Notes: generated from the letters alone by a model not told the origin. 5,179 bases of DNA from Acidimicrobiales bacterium (GCA_013044465.1 JABEUL010000087.1:1-5179), one strand, 5' to 3'. Shown: positions 1-4,752, counted from the stretch's first letter. Program-made: numbers and translations.

Positions 1-92
1 CTTATAGGTTGAGCATTGCATTAGGTGCAATACATACAAGTCAAGAAATTGAACTATTATGTCAAACAATAGATGAGTGGCAAAGCCAGTAG
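1..92 (+). CDS. C-terminal end of a PLP-dependent (fold type I) enzyme, possibly BioF; 5' end outside window
   Basis: An open frame enters from the left edge (first full codon at position 3) and ends at a TAG at 90-92, leaving 29 visible residues. The tail contains RLSIALGAIHTSQEIE followed by a short helix ending in DEWQSQ. An R-(L/I)-R/S-x-hydrophobic-x(4)-HT-x(2)-(D/E)I run near the C terminus is typical of the small domain of fold-type I PLP enzymes, such as the alpha-oxoamine synthases (BioF, 2-amino-3-ketobutyrate CoA ligase) and some class-V aminotransferases. BioF is attractive because bioD lies downstream on the same strand, but no lysine or other catalytic residue is visible. The frame and stop are seen directly; the family is an inference, and BioF specifically is a guess from context. 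Confidence 0.45.
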   Translation, partial: YRLSIALGAIHTSQEIELLCQTIDEWQSQ

Positions 93-154
93 CAGTTGGT
101 AACTAACCTGTTTTGTCTGAAATCTCTCAATGTCTATGAGTTTCGATGAAAATT

Positions 155-529
155 TTAAATCTCAATGCGAATAAGCTTGTCTAATTCGTCAAGAAAAGAA
201 ATCCTAATAAATTTATAGACTTCGTTGGCAAGATCCTCAATGTATGTGTGAACCGTATTGTTCCGTGCAATTAAAAAATCAAACCATACTTCAGGACTTT
301 CAAGTAGACCCTGTTTCGCAGCCTCGCGGAACACGGACTTGGGGCTGGCAACTAGGGTTCCATTTTCTTCGACTAGGTTTTTGAGATATTTCCAGGCAAG
401 CTCAAAACCCACTTCAAAAGCCTGTATTGCAGCCGCCCTTTGAATTTCGTTTTCTTCTGAATTCAATATGCGATCCAAAAAGTCTCTGGCCTTTTGCAAC
501 TGTGCTTTTTGCGCATCTATTCTGCTCAT
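155..529 (-). CDS. HEPN-domain toxin / nucleotidyltransferase substrate-binding protein (HI0074-like, HepT-type)
   Basis: This 124-residue, helix-rich protein is probably the toxin half of a HEPN/MNT toxin-antitoxin pair. It carries the HEPN ribonuclease signature R-x4-H-x-Y as RNNTVHTY: Arg89, His94 and Tyr96. In characterised HepT/MntA systems the Arg and His are needed for RNA cleavage, and the partner MNT protein adds AMP to the Tyr to silence the toxin. The run AFEVGFELAWKYLKNLVEENG (residues 37-57) and the PKSVFREAAKQGLL segment are typical of the HI0074 family (nucleotidyltransferase substrate-binding proteins). The ATG overlaps the stop of the upstream MNT gene in an ATGA, so translation is probably coupled. 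Its 3' end faces the end of the left-edge gene across 62 bases with no convincing terminator. All signature residues are present, so the toxin should be functional; toxicity itself is inferred. Confidence 0.85.
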   Translation of the reverse strand: MSRIDAQKAQLQKARDFLDRILNSEENEIQRAAAIQAFEVGFELAWKYLKNLVEENGTLVASPKSVFREAAKQGLLESPEVWFDFLIARNNTVHTYIEDLANEVYKFIRISFLDELDKLIRIEI

Positions 530-831
530 GCGAGGAGATTTTCCATTCCCGACTGCGCTTCTTTCAAAAACTCAATATTCACCAAGCTTAGATCCACAAT
601 ATCAACCACATAGGGTATGTCGGAGTCATCGAGTGCATTCCATAGTTTGGCCACCGTGGAGATCGGCATAGGTGCTGATCCCTTAAAGCCCAAATCAATA
701 TCACTATATTTTCTAGCGGTTCCCTTGATCCTCGAGCCAAACACTACTGGCTGCCATTTCGAAATATCGACATTTGCAATCACGATTTCTCGAAGTTCGT
801 TTAAGTACTTCTCTTCGATCAAGATGCTCAT
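526..831 (-). CDS. MNT-type minimal nucleotidyltransferase, antitoxin of the HEPN/MNT pair (HI0073/MntA-like)
   Basis: This 101-residue protein has the minimal nucleotidyltransferase fold. The polymerase-beta-like motif G-S-x10-D-x-D is complete: Gly32, Ser33, then ten residues, then Asp44-Ile-Asp46 (GSRIKGTARKYSDIDL). A third acidic residue is offered by VVDIVDLS (Asp77 or Asp80). In the HepT/MntA family this enzyme transfers AMP from ATP to the tyrosine of the HEPN motif and so neutralises the toxin; that role here is inferred from family and context. It lies upstream of the HEPN gene and overlaps it by 4 bases. The ATG at 829-831 has no good Shine-Dalgarno sequence, and a promoter-like pair lies only about 16-40 bases upstream, so the transcript may have a very short leader. 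A further C-terminal segment (NIEFLKEAQSGMENLLA) is usual for the family. Confidence 0.87.
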   Translation of the reverse strand: MSILIEEKYLNELREIVIANVDISKWQPVVFGSRIKGTARKYSDIDLGFKGSAPMPISTVAKLWNALDDSDIPYVVDIVDLSLVNIEFLKEAQSGMENLLA

Positions 832-846
832 ATACTAAGTTTACCC

Positions 847-874
847 ATAATATAGGAATGAAGACAACTAGCAA
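847..874 (-). promoter_or_regulatory. Possible promoter of the HEPN/MNT operon
   Basis: On the minus strand a TTGCTA (869-874) and a TATTAT (847-852) are separated by 16 bases, matching sigma-70-type -35 and -10 boxes at 4/6 and 5/6. Transcription would start near 840, only about 10 bases before the ATG at 831, which fits the lack of a Shine-Dalgarno site. This is inferred from sequence pattern only. Confidence 0.35.
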
Positions 875-882
875 ATATCATT

Positions 883-907
883 GCCAATCCTCGAGGTGCG
901 GATTTGC
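883..907. repeat. Short imperfect inverted repeat
   Basis: GCCAATCC (883-890) can pair with GGATTTGC (900-907) with one C/T mismatch, around a 9-base loop that contains CGAGG. It lies just upstream of the HEPN/MNT promoter candidate. It is a modest structure and could be chance. Confidence 0.3.
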
Positions 908-1008
908 TGGAGACGCGCAGTTAGTTTCCTTATTGGCCGATGGCTAGTTTATAGATACTTAGTCTAGTTTATGAGTAGGGATTTGAGGCAAGGTAAAAGA
1001 GACCATCT

Positions 1009-1055
1009 TTGCTTAAGGACACTTCGGTGAGGTGATAAGTGTTCATCCTAAGCAA
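1009..1055. repeat. Long imperfect inverted repeat / RNA hairpin candidate
   Basis: TTGCTTA (1009-1015) is exactly complementary to TAAGCAA (1049-1055). Inside it, GGACACTT (1017-1024) pairs with AAGTGTTC (1037-1044) including one G-T wobble. Together this gives about 15 pairs, with an unpaired A at 1016 facing ATCC (1045-1048), and a 12-base loop (1025-1036). Neither strand has a T-run directly after the stem, so it is not an ordinary intrinsic terminator. It may be the core of a structured RNA or a protein-binding site. The pairing is seen directly; the function is unknown. Confidence 0.55.
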
Positions 1056-1243
1056 GAACCTAATAACTATGAAGTGTATTTAGGATTGAGAATCTAATGA
1101 TCTCGAAAGTTAAAATTCTTAGGATTTGAACCGGACAGGCGTGGAGATAAAGTGGAATAGATCCCAGATATGAGTGTCTAATGAATTTGAAAAGAAGTGT
1201 TGCACTATCGAAGACCTCTAAGAGCAGGGAAGTAATTTATAGA

Positions 1244-1272
1244 ATGACTCCAAGTGCAATTGGAATTATACT
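1244..1272 (+). promoter_or_regulatory. Probable bioD promoter
   Basis: ATGACT (1244-1249, 4/6 to the -35 consensus) and TATACT (1267-1272, 5/6 to the -10 consensus) are separated by an ideal 17 bases. The start point would be near 1279, giving a leader of about 47 bases before the bioD ATG. That leader contains the palindrome at 1293-1302. This is a pattern match only. Confidence 0.45.
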
Positions 1273-1292
1273 TTACTTGCCGAGTGAGCCAA

Positions 1293-1302
1293 ATTGGCCA
1301 AT
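1293..1302. promoter_or_regulatory. Perfect 10-bp palindrome, possible operator for bioD
   Basis: ATTGGCCAAT is its own reverse complement. It overlaps a second inverted repeat, GCCAA-A-TTGGC at 1288-1298. It sits between the probable promoter and the bioD start, where a repressor would block early elongation. It does not resemble the BirA operator, and I do not recognise it as a known biotin-repressor site. The inference is weak. Confidence 0.3.
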
Positions 1303-1325
1303 AGGTGCTTAAAGAAAGTTTGTAA

Positions 1326-2018
1326 ATGCCAGGATCGAATAATCAGCTGACCAAAGGTGTGCGGCCTAGATTGCTTATTGCAGTAGTAGGCACTGGCACT
1401 GAGGTAGGCAAGACTTGGTTGGTTGTGGAATTGATGCAAGATTTTGTCTCAAAACGGCTTAAAGTCTCTGCAAGAAAGCCTGCCCAGTCATTTGGAGAAG
1501 GCGAACCTGGAAGGACCGACGCAGAATTATTGGCTGAGGCCACTGGGGAATCTCCTTATGAAGTGTGTTCCAAGGAATTTTGGTTCGAGACTCCATTGGC
1601 TCCTCCGATGGCAGCGGCTGAGCTATCTTTGGAACCGTTTTTTCTTATGGACTTAGTTGGCTCTATTAGCTGGACTAAGGAAAGTGATATTGGGATTGTT
1701 GAGTTGGCTGGGGGAATAAGGTCCCCGCAATGCGAAGATGCAGATGCTCTTGGTGTTGTCAAGGCAATAGAACCTAATTTAGTGATACTGGTATCTGACG
1801 CACGTCTCGGTGCTATCACTAGCATAAGAAGCGCGCTTGATTCGTTTAAAGTTGAGGGATATAAACCCGATCATTTGATTGTCTTCCTAAATCACTTTGA
1901 TGAGAAAGAAAATGTACAGGCACTTAATAGAGAGTGGCTCTCGGGAAAATATGAAATTTCAGTTTTTACAAATGTAAATGAACTTGAAGGGGAAATTGAG
2001 AAGTTATTGCCTTTTTGA
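1326..2018 (+). CDS. bioD: Dethiobiotin synthetase BioD
   Basis: BioD (230 residues) catalyses the ATP- and CO2-dependent closure of the ureido ring of 7,8-diaminopelargonate to dethiobiotin, the penultimate step of biotin synthesis, in the cytoplasm. The P-loop GTGTEVGKT is at residues 22-30, with Lys29 and Thr30 for ATP and magnesium. RKP at 50-52 supplies the substrate lysine (Lys51, equivalent to E. coli Lys37). RTDAELL supplies a metal-binding Asp65, ETPLAPPMAA (88-97) matches the substrate-binding loop, VELAGG (125-130) gives Glu126, and LNHFD (188-192) the base-recognition Asn. Length is normal for the family. The ATG is preceded immediately by an in-frame TAA, so no upstream extension is possible; its ribosome binding site is only a weak AAAGAAAG. 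It stands alone on this strand, apart from bioB, and converges with a small gene 5 bases downstream. No defect is visible. Confidence 0.93.
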   Translation: MPGSNNQLTKGVRPRLLIAVVGTGTEVGKTWLVVELMQDFVSKRLKVSARKPAQSFGEGEPGRTDAELLAEATGESPYEVCSKEFWFETPLAPPMAAAELSLEPFFLMDLVGSISWTKESDIGIVELAGGIRSPQCEDADALGVVKAIEPNLVILVSDARLGAITSIRSALDSFKVEGYKPDHLIVFLNHFDEKENVQALNREWLSGKYEISVFTNVNELEGEIEKLLPF

Positions 2019-2023
2019 AGTTG

Positions 2024-2209
2024 TCAGATCCAACGCCGCCTGCGCGGGAGTTCCTGAAAAGCTCTGCGCAAAATGGCATCTATTTCTTCAGGACTAGCTA
2101 GCCTGATTGATGAATTAAGTTGCTGGCCTAGCATCTTCTTTAGTGCAGTGTGCATTGAAGGCTGTTGCCATTCAAAATCTTGGTTTTTATTTAAAGTTAT
2201 AGATTCCAT
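2024..2209 (-). CDS. Small hypothetical protein (61 residues)
   Basis: I do not recognise a family. The protein is hydrophilic and has no signal peptide or membrane helix. It has an acidic/polar N-terminal part (residues 1-16), a short helix-like HTALKKMLGQQL, then ASPEEIDAILRRAFQELP and a strongly basic end, RRRRWI, suggestive of nucleic-acid or acidic-partner binding. Support for it being real comes from its start: the ATG at 2207-2209 has a perfect GGAGG 8 bases upstream, and a good -10/-35 pair lies before that. An in-frame TTG five codons upstream (2224) overlaps the GGAGG and is less likely. Its stop is 5 bases from the bioD stop on the other strand, so the two transcripts must overlap. 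Function unknown. Confidence 0.65.
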   Translation of the reverse strand: MESITLNKNQDFEWQQPSMHTALKKMLGQQLNSSIRLASPEEIDAILRRAFQELPRRRRWI

Positions 2210-2217
2210 TTCGACTA

Positions 2218-2222
2218 CCTCC
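2218..2222 (-). promoter_or_regulatory. Strong Shine-Dalgarno site fixing the start of the 61-residue gene
   Basis: GGAGG on the minus strand lies 8 bases before the ATG at 2209. It is one of only two perfect Shine-Dalgarno sequences noticed in the window, and it favours the ATG over the upstream TTG. Confidence 0.6.
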
Positions 2223-2237
2223 AACTAACTAGTTAAG

Positions 2238-2266
2238 AGTGTAATTTTTTTGCTCAAGAAAAGCAA
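2238..2266 (-). promoter_or_regulatory. Probable promoter of the 61-residue gene
   Basis: On the minus strand TTGCTT (2261-2266) and TACACT (2238-2243) are spaced by 17 bases, 3/6 and 4/6 to consensus. The start point would be near 2231, leaving about 22 bases of leader containing the GGAGG. The rest of the gap up to 2407 is AT-rich, with only a weak AATAA/TTATT hairpin and no clear terminator for the gene upstream. Confidence 0.4.
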
Positions 2267-2407
2267 TGATTTGCCGATAACAGTTATTTTTCTAGTACCG
2301 AAAATATTGGACACAAGTGGTAGTTAATAACTGATTATTGAGTCATTAAGCGTAATAATTCCGTTTTCTTGGGTATTTTGTAGCTTTTTAACTGCTATTA
2401 TGACAAA

Positions 2408-2881
2408 TTAAGCTATCGGACCTGCGTTTTCGAACCCCTGTCGGACTCCCTGTCCGGCCCTTTTGGCAAGTTCCTCCGGGGCATAGAGTAGCCAGAATGC
2501 ATTCTTTGCGTGTTTTCGTGCCCTATCTTCACATACCTGAACAAGTTCCTCCGGGGAATCTGTTTCATTTTCATGAACAAATACCTCCAATATGTGTGTA
2601 TTAGTCATCAGCTGTGCAGCCATTATGCCTTGTGAGGCCTCATGAGCACATACTTGGTCGATATCGGCTTTGCCTGGCATGCCAAGCGCAATTGCAATTT
2701 TGGCACCATCAAATTCAATTAGCCGTTTGCATTCAACTGCCAAATCTTTGAACCCGGGAACCGTCCTAGATATTACTTCGAAACGCTCACCGTGACCCTC
2801 GCACTTTGAGAGTTCATCATGTGCAAAGTGTCCCATGTTGACGCGAGCAAACGTTGTATCTACTACAGCAATTTTGTCCAT
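2408..2881 (-). CDS. ribC: Archaeal-type riboflavin synthase (RibC family)
   Basis: The 157-residue protein matches the archaeal class of riboflavin synthase, which dismutates two molecules of 6,7-dimethyl-8-ribityllumazine to riboflavin. That class is related to lumazine synthase and not to the usual bacterial trimeric riboflavin synthase. Diagnostic runs in order: VVDTTFARVNMG (6-17), TVPGFKDLAV (40-49), ALGMPGKADIDQVCAHEAS (65-83), QLMTNTHILEVFVHE (90-104) and GQGVRQGFENAGP (143-155). Length is right for the archaeal family (about 155), and no segment is missing. The ATG at 2881 has only a weak TGG upstream. It follows the membrane-protein gene by 79 bases on the same strand; no clear promoter or riboswitch lies in that gap, so it may be read from the bioB transcript. 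No other riboflavin gene is visible. Enzyme assignment is strong; transfer from archaea is an inference. Confidence 0.9.
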   Translation of the reverse strand: MDKIAVVDTTFARVNMGHFAHDELSKCEGHGERFEVISRTVPGFKDLAVECKRLIEFDGAKIAIALGMPGKADIDQVCAHEASQGIMAAQLMTNTHILEVFVHENETDSPEELVQVCEDRARKHAKNAFWLLYAPEELAKRAGQGVRQGFENAGPIA

Positions 2882-2960
2882 TTAACCAGAATAGCTCTAC
2901 ACAAACTTATCAGTGCCAGATCTGCAATCCCGCCCCAATTCACGGGCATTTTGGTGCGGA

Positions 2961-3407
2961 CTAAGTGGTTTCCATTTTGGTCAACATGGTTTCGACTCTA
3001 TTCATCATGTTTACGAGAACGTCGTCTTGGGTAGCTAAGTGTTGTTGCAATTGTTGACATTCGTGCAATATGGCCTCTGCGTCTTTGTAAGTTTCTATTG
3101 CTCTTTTATCCGATGCCTTACCCTGAATATTTTGACCCACAATAATGATAGGAAGAAGAACTAACTGGAGAAAAGTCTGTGCAATCCATTGGATTATTAG
3201 AACCGGATTATGGCTTGCAATAGTTGCTGGCAGTGACACCAAAGTGAGGAAAAAGAATAAGTAAGCTGCCCACATGGTGCCAACTGCTGTGGTAATTAGG
3301 GCTCCTATTTTCCCATTTACACCCAGTCGGCCATCATCAGTTTTTGGTGGACCCAAAGATTTTCTAGCTTCGATTCTGGGATGAGGAATATAATCGTAAA
3401 GGTTCAT
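2961..3407 (-). CDS. Two-helix membrane protein with C-terminal coiled coil (DUF1003-like)
   Basis: The protein has 148 residues from the ATG at 3405-3407; a GTG two codons upstream (3413) is an alternative start, and neither has a strong ribosome binding site. A polar N terminus (about 34 residues) is followed by a first membrane helix (about 35-60, ALITTAVGTMWAAYLFFF) and a second (about 69-91, IIQWIAQTFLQLVLLPIII). After VGQNIQGKASDKRA comes a Gln- and Met-rich helical tail with heptad-like spacing (about 100-148), likely a cytoplasmic coiled coil. The layout of two helices, then GQN and a charged helical tail, resembles DUF1003-type proteins, whose function is unknown; this family link is from memory and tentative. 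It starts 30 bases after the bsaP-like stop and is probably in the bioB operon. There is no evidence that it transports biotin. Confidence 0.8.
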   Translation of the reverse strand: MNLYDYIPHPRIEARKSLGPPKTDDGRLGVNGKIGALITTAVGTMWAAYLFFFLTLVSLPATIASHNPVLIIQWIAQTFLQLVLLPIIIVGQNIQGKASDKRAIETYKDAEAILHECQQLQQHLATQDDVLVNMMNRVETMLTKMETT

Positions 3408-3437
3408 ATCCACAATTTATACAACCAGTTCCCAAAT

Positions 3438-3611
3438 TTATGGTTTATATCTCCCGTGAACTTTGCATGAGGCTACATAGCTCGCTGGTGTAACGACCAC
3501 CTTCAGTTTTTTGCCACAGTACTGGCAGAATCTAGGAGGATCTAAATCCCGCTGGCATCCTGAACACTCAATGGACCCACAGCTAGTGCAATATTGAGGA
3601 ATGTCTGACAT
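3438..3611 (-). CDS. bsaP: BsaP-like biotin synthase auxiliary protein (57 residues, cysteine-rich)
   Basis: This short gene encodes 57 residues with seven cysteines: YCTSCG (Cys8, Cys11), ECSGC (Cys16, Cys19), FCQYCG (Cys29, Cys32) and a late Cys49 in SCKVHG. The stretch LDPPRFCQYCGKKLKVVVTP and the closing C-x2-HG match, as I recall it, the BsaP family that follows bioB in Actinobacteria. In Mycobacterium tuberculosis that protein (Rv1590) is needed for biotin synthase to work and is thought to supply or repair its iron-sulfur clusters. Here the ATG lies 8 bases after the bioB stop, with no strong ribosome binding site of its own, implying coupled translation. Paired CxxC motifs could equally bind zinc. 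Position directly after bioB, together with the motif, makes the assignment fairly strong. Confidence 0.82.
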   Translation of the reverse strand: MSDIPQYCTSCGSIECSGCQRDLDPPRFCQYCGKKLKVVVTPASYVASCKVHGRYKP

Positions 3612-3619
3612 TTTAAAAT

Positions 3620-4630
3620 TTAAAGCACCCCGCTTAGGGCGCCAACAGGCATGGATAGATCTTTAAGCATTGCAAGGTCTTCCTCTGGGGTTCTACCTAA
3701 TGTGGTGAGATAGTTCCCTACAATAAGGGCATTGATTCCTGATTTCATCCCCATTTTCTGAAGTTCACCAAGAGTAATTTCTCGACCACCCGCATATCGA
3801 AGAATTACATCAGGGAGTGCCAATCGTGCGATGGAGATCCATTTTATTGCTTCCATCGAATCCACTAATGCCATCTCTGCAAATGGAGTGCCTGGCCTTG
3901 GGTTCAAGAAATTAAGCGGTACCTCATTTGGTCTCAGCTCTTGTAATTGGGAGAGAACTTCAACTCTCTGTGCATCACTTTCACCCATTCCAAGCAAGAT
4001 CCCGCAGCAAAGTTCCATTCCCTCGCCCACCACTAGCTTGCAAGTTTCTTCTCTTTCTTCCCAAGTATGAGTTGTGACGACTTTTGGAAAGTATGACTTA
4101 GCGGTTTCAAGATTGTGGTTGTAGCGATGAGTGCCAACTGCCTTTAACCTTCTAGCTTGATCTTTGTTCAATATGCCGGCACTTACTGCCACATTGATCC
4201 CAACTTGATCTCTGACTAATGGAACAATCTCTTCAAGACGTGACATTGTTCTTTCATCGGGACCTCTTATTGCCAGCACAATACAGAATTCGCTTGCGCC
4301 CAGATCTTTAGTCTCCTGAGCTGCTTTTAGAATTTCATTTGCATCTAAAAACGGGGTCGCTTTCACGGGGGAATCAAATTTTGCGCTTTGAGAGCAGAAA
4401 TGGCAGTCCTCTGGACTCCCACCGGTTTTAACGCTTAAAATTCCTTCTACTTCAACTATTTCACCACACCATAAAATGCGCACCTCGTGGGCTAGTTCAG
4501 CTAATTGGGGAATATGGCTTTTTGGAAGACTTGATAGCTCCAGGATTTCTTGTTCTGAAAGTAATCGCTTGTCATCGAGCAAAGCAGCCCTAACTGAGCT
4601 TAGGAGACCCTCTGCCTCAAATGAGTTCAT
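3620..4630 (-). CDS. bioB: Biotin synthase BioB (actinobacterial type) lacking two cluster-binding cysteines
   Basis: BioB is a radical-SAM enzyme that inserts sulfur into dethiobiotin to form biotin. Numbered from the ATG at 4630 (336 residues), it resembles mycobacterial BioB along its whole length: AHEVRILWCG (47-56), VEGILSVKTGG (61-71), EFCIVLAIRGPDER (114-127), RYNHNLETA (169-177), TTHTWEER (186-193), LNFLNPRPGTPFA (239-251), RYAGGREITLG (278-288) and INALIVGNYLTTLGR (299-313). The radical-SAM motif reads S-x3-C-x2-C (Ser72, Cys76, Cys79), so the first ligand is missing. Of the [2Fe-2S] ligands, Cys116, Cys208 and Arg278 are present, but the site of E. coli Cys128 is Val149. CCGGI is also changed to CCGIL. 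A GTG at 4732 would add 34 residues without family similarity and leave 40 bases before the divergent gene; I prefer 4630, although its ribosome binding site is poor. The family is certain; activity is doubtful. Confidence 0.93.
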   Translation of the reverse strand: MNSFEAEGLLSSVRAALLDDKRLLSEQEILELSSLPKSHIPQLAELAHEVRILWCGEIVEVEGILSVKTGGSPEDCHFCSQSAKFDSPVKATPFLDANEILKAAQETKDLGASEFCIVLAIRGPDERTMSRLEEIVPLVRDQVGINVAVSAGILNKDQARRLKAVGTHRYNHNLETAKSYFPKVVTTHTWEEREETCKLVVGEGMELCCGILLGMGESDAQRVEVLSQLQELRPNEVPLNFLNPRPGTPFAEMALVDSMEAIKWISIARLALPDVILRYAGGREITLGELQKMGMKSGINALIVGNYLTTLGRTPEEDLAMLKDLSMPVGALSGVL

Positions 4631-4722
4631 CCTTGTGTTGCCTAAATTTACCGGCTGCTTATTTGTTGTTAGATCTGTCACTGATGCCACATATAAAGCG
4701 TAGTATCTAATATCTGGCCTAT

Positions 4723-4752
4723 TTGACGACACCTCGTAATTGGTGGGATCAT
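4723..4752 (+). promoter_or_regulatory. Possible promoter of the acyl-CoA dehydrogenase gene
   Basis: TTGACG (4723-4728, 5/6 to the -35 consensus) is followed after 18 bases by GATCAT (4747-4752, 4/6 to the -10 consensus). Transcription would start near 4759, leaving a short leader with the GGAGG. The site falls within the possible N-terminal extension of bioB, which favours the later bioB start. Confidence 0.35.

Larger units (their letters stand above)
832..1325. other. 494-base intergenic region between the divergent MNT gene and bioD
   Basis: No plausible protein is seen on either strand; stops are frequent in all frames. It holds the promoter-like sites of both flanking genes, a long imperfect inverted repeat at 1009-1055, three TAGTTT copies at 922-970, several 7-8 base direct repeats between 1071 and 1200, and a palindrome at 1293-1302. 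I looked for tRNA, tmRNA, RNase P RNA, SRP RNA and rRNA hallmarks and found none convincing. It is unusually long for a window in which most gaps are under 150 bases. It could hold an unannotated small RNA, a regulatory region or the remnant of a lost gene. Confidence 0.6.

Noticed and set aside
15..31. ATTGCA/TGCAAT hairpin with a 5-base loop
   Set aside because: It lies inside the coding sequence of the left-edge gene and is not followed by a T-run, so it is probably a codon-level coincidence.
1009..1070. Intrinsic terminator at the long hairpin
   Set aside because: No T-tract follows the stem on either strand, and no gene ends close by.
1119..1135. GGATTTGAACC reads GGTTCAAATCC on the minus strand, like a tRNA T-arm
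   Set aside because: Only two to three T-stem pairs can form and no acceptor, D or anticodon stems can be placed around it.
832..1325. Chromosomal or plasmid origin in the long intergenic region
   Set aside because: No TTATCCACA-type DnaA boxes and no replication gene nearby; the short repeats are too few.
1556..1825. Open minus-strand frame of about 89 codons opposite bioD
   Set aside because: It is antisense to conserved BioD sequence, is low in complexity and has no ribosome binding site.
2853..2949. A short minus-strand frame starting MPVNWGGIADLALISL in the gap before ribC
   Set aside because: It overlaps the ribC start out of frame, has no ribosome binding site, and resembles nothing I know.
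2882..2960. FMN riboswitch upstream of the riboflavin synthase
   Set aside because: The gap is only 79 bases and shows none of the conserved RFN elements.
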